A stretch of DNA of 64,000 nt from positions 3,472,001 to 3,536,000 of the forward strand of contig JASFXZ010000039.1 of the NCBI GenBank assembly GCA_032209605.1, given 5' to 3'. The stretch comes from Mactromeris polynyma. Lineage: Eukaryota > Mollusca > Bivalvia > Venerida > Mactridae. This document shows positions 50,001-59,000 of the stretch, in pieces. The translations under genes were made by a program, and so were the position numbers. The number at the start of each line of letters is the position of its first letter. The first letter of the stretch is position 1. Below the pieces are notes generated by a model. The model had not been told where the DNA came from, ran no database searches, and was given only the letters and a program-made list of their open reading frames with translations.

Positions 50001-53000
50001 TGTGTTTGAGACAGATCTCATTTTGCATATCTTAAACATTTTGTGACAAGAAACTCATCTTATTTTGGTGATGTAATACCAAGTTTGAATCCAGTCTCAG
50101 ATGAGAAAAATCTCAACAATTTGAGACAATATTTGAGTTGAGATTTAGCTCAGATTGAGATACTTCGGGAGATTGGGGCCTGGTTATAGACTTTTAAAGG
50201 GATCATGTGAAACACCACACCACGCAGTATTTATATCAAACTTTAGTGCACACATCATGATATGCAACCATCTGCGATACAACAAGCCAGGAAAGATAAC
50301 CCATTCCAGTACAAATATATTTTTCCACAGAGTTACTTACCTTGCAAAGAATAGAAGAAAGAACCATGATCCCGGTACTGATATTATTAATAAAATATCC
50401 TCCACTGTTTGAAGATTGGTAAACCGGAATGGTATACAGAACAGTATAAGTAAACAGGATACCATGAATATTGTGTGATCTGGTGCGTGCCGCTGTGAAT
50501 ATACCAATATAATCCAGTTTATCACTATCATAATATTACGTCAATACAAACTCTAGCAGATGGATATACATTCAATGGTAATATATTCATATGATTTATG
50601 CAAGCTATGCCAACATTTCCAAGTGACTATTCTGATATTTTGAAAAAAAACTATTTTTTCCATTTTAAATGCCTGAGTTTATTTCGTTTATGCAGAAAAG
50701 AGTTTTCCTTTTTCTCTTGTTGACATGTTACTTGATTTTTTGGCGAATTTTTCATAGATTTGCAATCAAAACGTTTTTTCAAGTCTGAACAATCATATAA
50801 TAATTTTAATTACATTGTTTCAACTAAATTTACATAGTGAAAAACTAAAATCACCAATAAGCATTTTTTTACGCATAAGCATCCACTTCCGCAGTAAGAG
50901 GTAATCAATTAGCTTTAAACAATAGAACCAATGAAAAGGAACTACAGTGCACGAAGTCAAAACTTACACAATTTTTTAGAAAGGCCATTGCACCCTGAGA
51001 ACCTATCTCTACGACTTCTAGAACCAAATATCCTAAACACATGATACATACAATGATCTCCGCTGCAAACCTCACCTACAAATATACAAATATTAATTCA
51101 TAAATAACGTCGGTCATAAACGAGCTACAGAAGAAACAAGCAGAGTCTACAACATCATATAATCATATCGATACACAGAATGACTCATACACAATAATTT
51201 TATACCAAATTATTAGCTCATTTTAAAATACTCGTTAGATGTTCTTCATTTTGTATTAAATAGAGTTGGGCAAGTTCTTTCTTAGGCCATAATAAAAAAA
51301 TTGTTTGTGTGCCATAACCCTACCTACCCATGAAAATGGCTCCAACTCAAACTTTGCTGGGTAGGGTTAATGCCGAACAAACAATTTTTAAGGATGGCCT
51401 TACCTTCATTCTGAAATCTAGGTCTCTGATCCATGGACGGCTTGGACCTTTTTCATTTATGAGGACAAATAAATGCTAGGCAAGAAAATAAGGGGACGTG
51501 TGGGATGATCCTTGCAATCAATTTATTCTGACATTAAACTTATGTTACAACTGAGCTCAAATAAATAAGTCCACTAGGCACATAACTTATATCCGATTCA
51601 ATCTTATTCTATAGAAGGAATAAATTTGAAACATTACGAGTAAAAGTTTACTTAACATACATTGTAAATTCTTATTTAATATTTCTACAGCAGGACGAGA
51701 TAAGTTATATTTTCTGACATAGTATACGCGGGAATAATCTGTTGGGCGTATCATTCAAGGTGACAGCAAATAGTCCTATCTATCCCATCAAGGTCAGGGT
51801 CTATAGGATCCTATATGTGAGCTTTTAACCAGTGAAAAATCAGGATATTTATAAACTCTTAAATATATATTGATTGTAGTATGTGTCTCTCAATGAGATT
51901 AGGAATGACTTTTGTATTGTTCACAATCCGCACTACTTGAAATATCTGACTCAATGCAAATCTCCAAACAAGACTGTACATTGCACAGGGGCCTGGCCTC
52001 AATACACATTTATGACAAGAAAAACAACGTACCCCATCTTTTGCACCAGTATATGCGCTCAAATTAGAGGCTGGTCTTAAATATACAGCTACACTAATCA
52101 ACGATAGATGGAAAAATGTTAATATCAATCGCTGAATAAATCGTTTCTGAAAAAGAAAAGAAAAACATCACAGTTCATTTATTTCATGAGAAAATGAATG
52201 AAAGAAATGAACCAAACAATATAAATCATGAGAGATTTCTCAAAGATTCGTACCAAATAATGATAACGGGATGCGCATTGGTCTATGGGTAGAGCGCCTG
52301 ACTCCTGATCCGAGGGTCGTGAATTCGAGCCCCGCCATGAGCGGAGTTTGATCGCGAACTTCACAATCCCTAAATTTGGCGTGAGTACTGGTTGGTAGCC
52401 AGGAATCAGGCATCGAGAGTGATTAATATAAGTTGTAAGAACTTGTTTCACAATCGACGTAAAATAAATAAGTTTAAACCAAATAATGATAAATATTTCA
52501 ATAACTGCCATGAGGCAAAGATGTTCTTTGTTTAGATATAAAACAGAAGCAGTCATGCAAACAAGACAAGCAAGCAAATTATCCTAAATTATGCTTTATG
52601 AAGCTGTGTGAAAGAACAGCCATTAAATATTATGTTATACAACAAACCCTAGCAAATGTTTTCCACTTGTCGTCAAGGAGTTGTCTCATCACACCACCTT
52701 CTAACATCTCCAAGTGATCGTCTTCTTCTCCATCAATAGCAATCATCAATGCAGAATCATAATCTAGAAAAAAAGTATGGCAAAACCTCAATAATAACAC
52801 CCTTGGAAACTGGTCTTCTTATTGATGTGGTCCTAATATTGAGATTGAATAAAGAGCAAAACAGTGAAAATGGACTTGAACATTTTATTCTTAATATTGA
52901 GGTGGTCTTAAAGTCAGGTTTTACTGTAGACATTCAAGTTAGCAATACGCTCCAGGAGCAAAGGTGGATTGAGGTGCTCCACTAGTGACCACAAGTACTC

Positions 53001-56000
53001 CAGAAAAAAAATACATAGTTGCAAGGTGGCCTGACGATCAAGTTACAATGCGGAAGAAAAACTGAAAACTGGTCAATGAAAATATGGTCTTATTAATGAT
53101 GTGGTCTTAAAATTTCTAGTGGTTTTGAAGCACAGTTTAAATGTATTAAGAATGTTGCAGGCTTCAGGCAGGACACACCTAAGGATAAACCTCTGGTTGT
53201 TCAAGGAAGAGAAACACACAGGGGGCTCAATCTTATTCTAACCTTTATTCTCCTATTAATATTTTGTCCCAAGGGGTAATGCACCCTGACCCAGGGGAAT
53301 TGAGACAATTTATCTTCTGTCAAATTCCCACAGTTTGAGAAGCTTATTTTCAAATTCCGGGATATATCGAAAATCTGAACCTGGAAACGTTTGGCATGTC
53401 TAATTCCCACCCACCAGGAATCAGCCAATGACTAAGGTTCCATTTTTCCCTGCTGCCCCCCACCCTGTGGCAAACATTGATAAGTGCATTAGGGGTTACA
53501 TGATAAGATTTAAGAATTTGAGTACAGTAAAAACAGCAAGCTTAAAGGAAATCAGAACATTACTTCATTACAAGCAAACACCATGTTGGGTATTTGGCAT
53601 TTTTTGTCTTGAAGAAAAATGATTCAGCAAGTATTTTTATTCTGTTTGTAGCCCATGAACTGTAAAATACTGTAAACAACATAATCTCCTAATCTTTTAC
53701 GTCACTGGCCATCAATACTTTGGGACTTACTGGTCAATGCGTGTATAATTTCTAAGCAATACATATATAACAACTTAATCACTAAGCAATATCAATACAT
53801 ATCTTGTTATGACAAAATACATTGTAATAGTATACATACTAGGTTCTCCACTAGGACTAATAGAATCTATCTCTGTCAATGGATATGCTGAACATGTCAC
53901 ATTGCTGTATCGCCAGAATTCCTACAATACATTCAATCATGTATAGGTAATATTCAGATATTTCTAATACCAAACGTACCTATATTCCAGACATGTATGG
54001 AGGTACGTTGACATAAACACAGTATATATACATGATTCCTAAAACCAAGCACACCAATATTCCAGATATGTATGGAGGTACATTGACATAAACACAGTAT
54101 ATATACATGATTCCTAAAACCAAGCACACCAATATTCCAGATATGTATGGAGGTACATTAACATAAACACAGTATATATACATGATTCCTAAAACCAAGC
54201 ACACCAATATTCCAGATATGTATGGAGGTACATTGACATAAACACAGTGTATATACATGATTCCTAAAACCAAGCACACCAATATTCCAGATATGTATGG
54301 AGGTACATTGACATAAACACAGTATATATACATGATTCCTAAAACCAAGCACACCAATATTCCAGATATGTATGGAGGTACATTGACATAAACACAGTGT
54401 ATATACATGATTCCTAAAACCAAGCACACCAATATTCCAGATATGTATGGAGGTACATTGACATAAACACAGTATATATACATGATTCCTAAAACCAAGC
54501 ACACCAATATTCCAGATATGTATGGAGGTACATTGACATAAACACAGTATATATACATGATTCCTAAAACCAAGCACACCAATATTCCAGATATGTATGG
54601 AGGTACGTTGACATAAACACAGTGTTTATACATGATTCCTAAAACCAAGCACACCAATATTCCAGATATGTACGGAGGTACGTTGACATAAACACAGTGT
54701 TTATACATGATTCCTAAAACCAAGCACACCAATATTCCAGATATGTATGGAGGTACATTGACATAAACACAGTGTATATACATGATTCCTAAAACCAAGC
54801 ACACCAATATTCCAGATATGTATGGAGGTACGTTGACATAAACACAGTGTTTCTGTACCCTAACTAAGGGCCAGTTTTACATAATGTCTCAAAATAAGAT
54901 TTTCTAATGACAAATGTTTCTTGCATGTTAAACAAAAAGTCTCATGACAGTAACTATATTATGGAAAACAGGGTTCATGAAATTGCTTCACACATTGCCT
55001 GACCTTTTGTCATAGGATCATACCATATATAAATTGACTGACCAAAGGAACAGGTCAGGAACAGTGCAAAAAGCTGAAGGACTCATTTGAAGTTTGCCTG
55101 ACCATTCAATTTATCCATTGATCTCTCTAGGGTCTTTCAATGAGCGCTCCAAGATCTCTATAGATCACTATGAAAGTTGTCATTTTGATCGCACAATGAG
55201 CGCACAATGGATCTCCCAAGCATTTACACAGAAACAACTTTTTCGGGGCGTTTAGAGATCGTCGAGAAATCAGGCCAATTTTGGATAGCTCAATTGTCGC
55301 GCAATGATCTCCGTGTGTGTAAAGGGGGCTTTAAGTGTATTAGCATGAGGATAAAAGGAACTAGGTTATGACAGCAATGTGCAGTTTATTTATAAAGTAT
55401 CAACCCTGTATGAAAACAATCATCAAGTAATTATAAACATGTTTTATTGATAACCTACAGAAATCTATATAACACCAACGCATGCATTAGAATAAGTCAA
55501 TACTGAAAATTTGCGAGACCATGTTAAGTACATTAGCGAGATAAGAGCTAGAAAACATAAAATATGTGCAACTCAATGCATATGGACTAGATTCCGACAT
55601 CCATTATTCAGCATTTTAAAATCTAGTCGGAAATGTCACAGCTCTGTTATGTTAAAACTGCAAACAGGGTAAAACTAAAGCTATCATTGAAGGTGATCGA
55701 TACCCCAGCAATACCGCTTTGTCAGACATATTTTTGACAAAACCCAAAACAGATGCAAGACTGTGATCTTGAACCCAAACAAAATTTCAAAAAGTCATCT
55801 ACTGTAATAAATAATGCGGATTATTTGTTTTAAGTTTCTTGAAATTCTGCTGAAAATTGTATGAGTACTTTGCCTAACACTACCAATCATCATGAAGATT
55901 ATATGTGTGAAGTTTCATAAAAATCCTCCAAAAACTATAGAGGCAGTTTGCTCAGGAGTTTTGAGAAAATAAAAGATGGCAGCCAGTCGGCCATCTTGAA

Positions 56001-59000
56001 TGTAATCGAAAAAAAATTGATGTCACAATTACTACAACTTATCATGACTTGTATATTATTTGTGTTAAGTTTCAGGAAAATCCTCTTAAAAATTTAGAAG
56101 TAGTTCGCTCCACTGACCTACCGACTGACCAATCGACTGACCAACCGACTGACCGACCGACCGACCAACCAAACAACAGAGTGACTCCAGTATACCCCCC
56201 TCCAAACTCAGTGAATTGTGGGATTTTACATAACAACCTAGAAACACATGGCATGCTAAAACATCATTAAATGTTGACACACAGTACTGAAACCTATCAA
56301 CCAGAGCCAATAGTTAGATATAAGATGTGTTACTTCAAACAAATAGTTTATTTCTAGTCCAAGATACCAGGCAAATACCAATTCCATTGGTTTTTACAAG
56401 AACAATCAATAATTAGCACCACATTTATAGAGGTCCTCTCTACAATATTATGCGCAAAGATCAATGTGCACTTATTCTGGTCTTTGAGAAATACACAGAA
56501 GTTTAAATAACTCCATAAAACAACAGACAACTGGTGACACGTCAATAATGATCTGTATTACATGAAATTTACAGAACAAATATCCGTATGTGGCAAGAAT
56601 ATTGTGTTTATTTGACTGAACCATTTACAGGAATGAATCTATAGCTACCAGGTACAACATAGAGACAATAGGGAGAAGAGGGGTTTTGAAGCTTGGTCAG
56701 ATTCCGGGAAAGTAACGCCATACAATAATGAAAGATCAAACCGTACTTATGTAGAAATTCGTACAAAGAGATTATTGCTTATATTTGTGTATTGAGTCAC
56801 TTTTGACACAGTAATTATATCTATATACAGTTTCATATCTCTTCAAGCTGTTGCATGCCAGAGTCCGCATTCACTAACATTCCTAAGCCTGAAATTGAGA
56901 CTTAGACTTTAAAATGTTAAATGTTCTTTTTGGTCTCAGGTTGCTAGTACAGTATAGATTTCGATAAGAGCTGGCTAAAGTGTGGAGTGGGTGATAACAA
57001 TTATTCAGATTTTTTTCGTTCATTTAGATTTAATGAAAACGAAAGAATGGTAATTTTGCAAGTTTAAAGTCTAAGTCCGAGTTTCAGTCTAAAAAGTTTA
57101 GTGAATACGGGCCCAGGAAAACCCCTTTGTACGCGGCATTCCCAACTCTTATAATCATTTTAAGTTGGAGCACAAATTGTTTAATTCCGATTCAATTAAA
57201 CGCAATGATAAAGGCCTCAAATATGCCTGTTTCTTGTAACCCTTATATTTCAACTACTTCCATATTTTTGGGGCAAAATCTGCTGCAGGTCAGATATAGT
57301 AAATCTCTGTCTACAAAGGTAGAAAAATATGCAAATAATAGAAAAATGTTTACATTCTTGCCCAATATTTTTCAGCATGGTACAAGAAATACAGATAATA
57401 TTTCGGGCCAAACTTGCTTAAATGCAAAGAAACATGGAAACAGGGTAATGTTCAGGGTATCATGTTCTGTATCATAATGCTTCAAGGTCAAACAAGCTAA
57501 CAATGAAATCATGGAGGAATCTGACACTATGGTGACCATTAATACTATTTACACAGATTTCAACACACGAAACACCAACATTACAATGTAATAGACAAAC
57601 AAAACAAACAATTGTTAGGATTACGCTGCAATTGACAACCGTCATATTTTTACTCAACAGAAATGTAAAAAAAACAACATTCATAATGATACAGACAGTA
57701 TAATGCCACAGTCTAAAACGTACCAGCGTTTTATTGTACGGCTTGACACTATTGTCCTAGAACTATCGCCTACAAAACTGACTGATTCACATAATCAGGA
57801 AAATGAATAAATCATTGAAATTGTTCCATCCCCACATTCGTAATTTACATAAATGACAGGAGAAAATAATGAAAAATTCTGACACAGATAGTTTAAATAT
57901 GGCTTAATTGCAATAATAACCAATCATCAGATTATTTTGCCACCAATTTTAGTTATTACAGTTTCTACACATACCAGAACAAAATCAAACCATAAATACA
58001 TGTTTTTGAACATTTATATCACGGGAACAATCAGAGGTTTATCACATGGAAACTTTCGAGAGAGAAACTTAGGGTCATGAGAGAAAACAGGAAAATATTC
58101 TAGATAATCAAGTACATGAAAACACTTTTGTTTCAGACCTTATGTTCCTCAACTTTTAGTGGAACAAATATCTAAATGACCAATCAGTATCATGAGGTGT
58201 GACATTACAGGTCATTCTCTCTGGAGGTCGGACCAAGCAGGTATCAATAATGCTCTAAGATGAACAGTTAACACAGAATAGGGGTATAGTATACAGTGGA
58301 ATATGGATTACATATACAATTGTATATATTTGCGGCCTATCAAAATACTGATCAATGTCAAATAAAAAAATATCGGTCATATTAAAACAGTTTCTGTATT
58401 TGTAAGTATTCCACAGCAATCTTCCTAAATAATATGTACCAACAGGACCCATCTTAGCCGGTTATGAGTGATATGGCTACTTAATTATAATACTTCTAAC
58501 AAATCATGAATATGACAAGTGGGTTTGTAATGTATTGTTGTTATATTATATAGTAACAGACTATCAAACTCAAACGCCCACACATATCAATGATTATTTG
58601 ATTATCACTATGCACAATAATCAATAACTGCAACACACTAAAATTTAACAGATAACATTTTCATGTATACATAGGAGATTATTCAAAGTCCTGAAACCGA
58701 TGTTCGAGACCAAAATCAAGTCTCTGATTGGTCGTTTCTCAGCTCAGTCTTAAACTGACCAATGGAAAGGCGTCATTCTGGGACTGTTCTCCAAATCCAG
58801 TTTTACAACCTCAACACCTGATTCCTCAACAAGTCAGAACAAAAGAACAAAGACTAGATTTGTCCATAGGACCCAGACCCCCCCCCCCCCCCCACCACTA
58901 TGGACTTCTCAGTAGAATGCATAGAAAAAGGGCCGTAACTCCTCCAAAAATTGGTGGATTGTAACCAAAATCAAATTTTACAAGAATTTTATTGTCCTAT

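Noticed and set aside
53980..54807. 275-residue minus-strand frame with a hydrophobic 25-residue repeat
   Set aside because: It is a 75-bp intronic minisatellite. The repeat is not in TRPV proteins and does not join the neighbouring exons.
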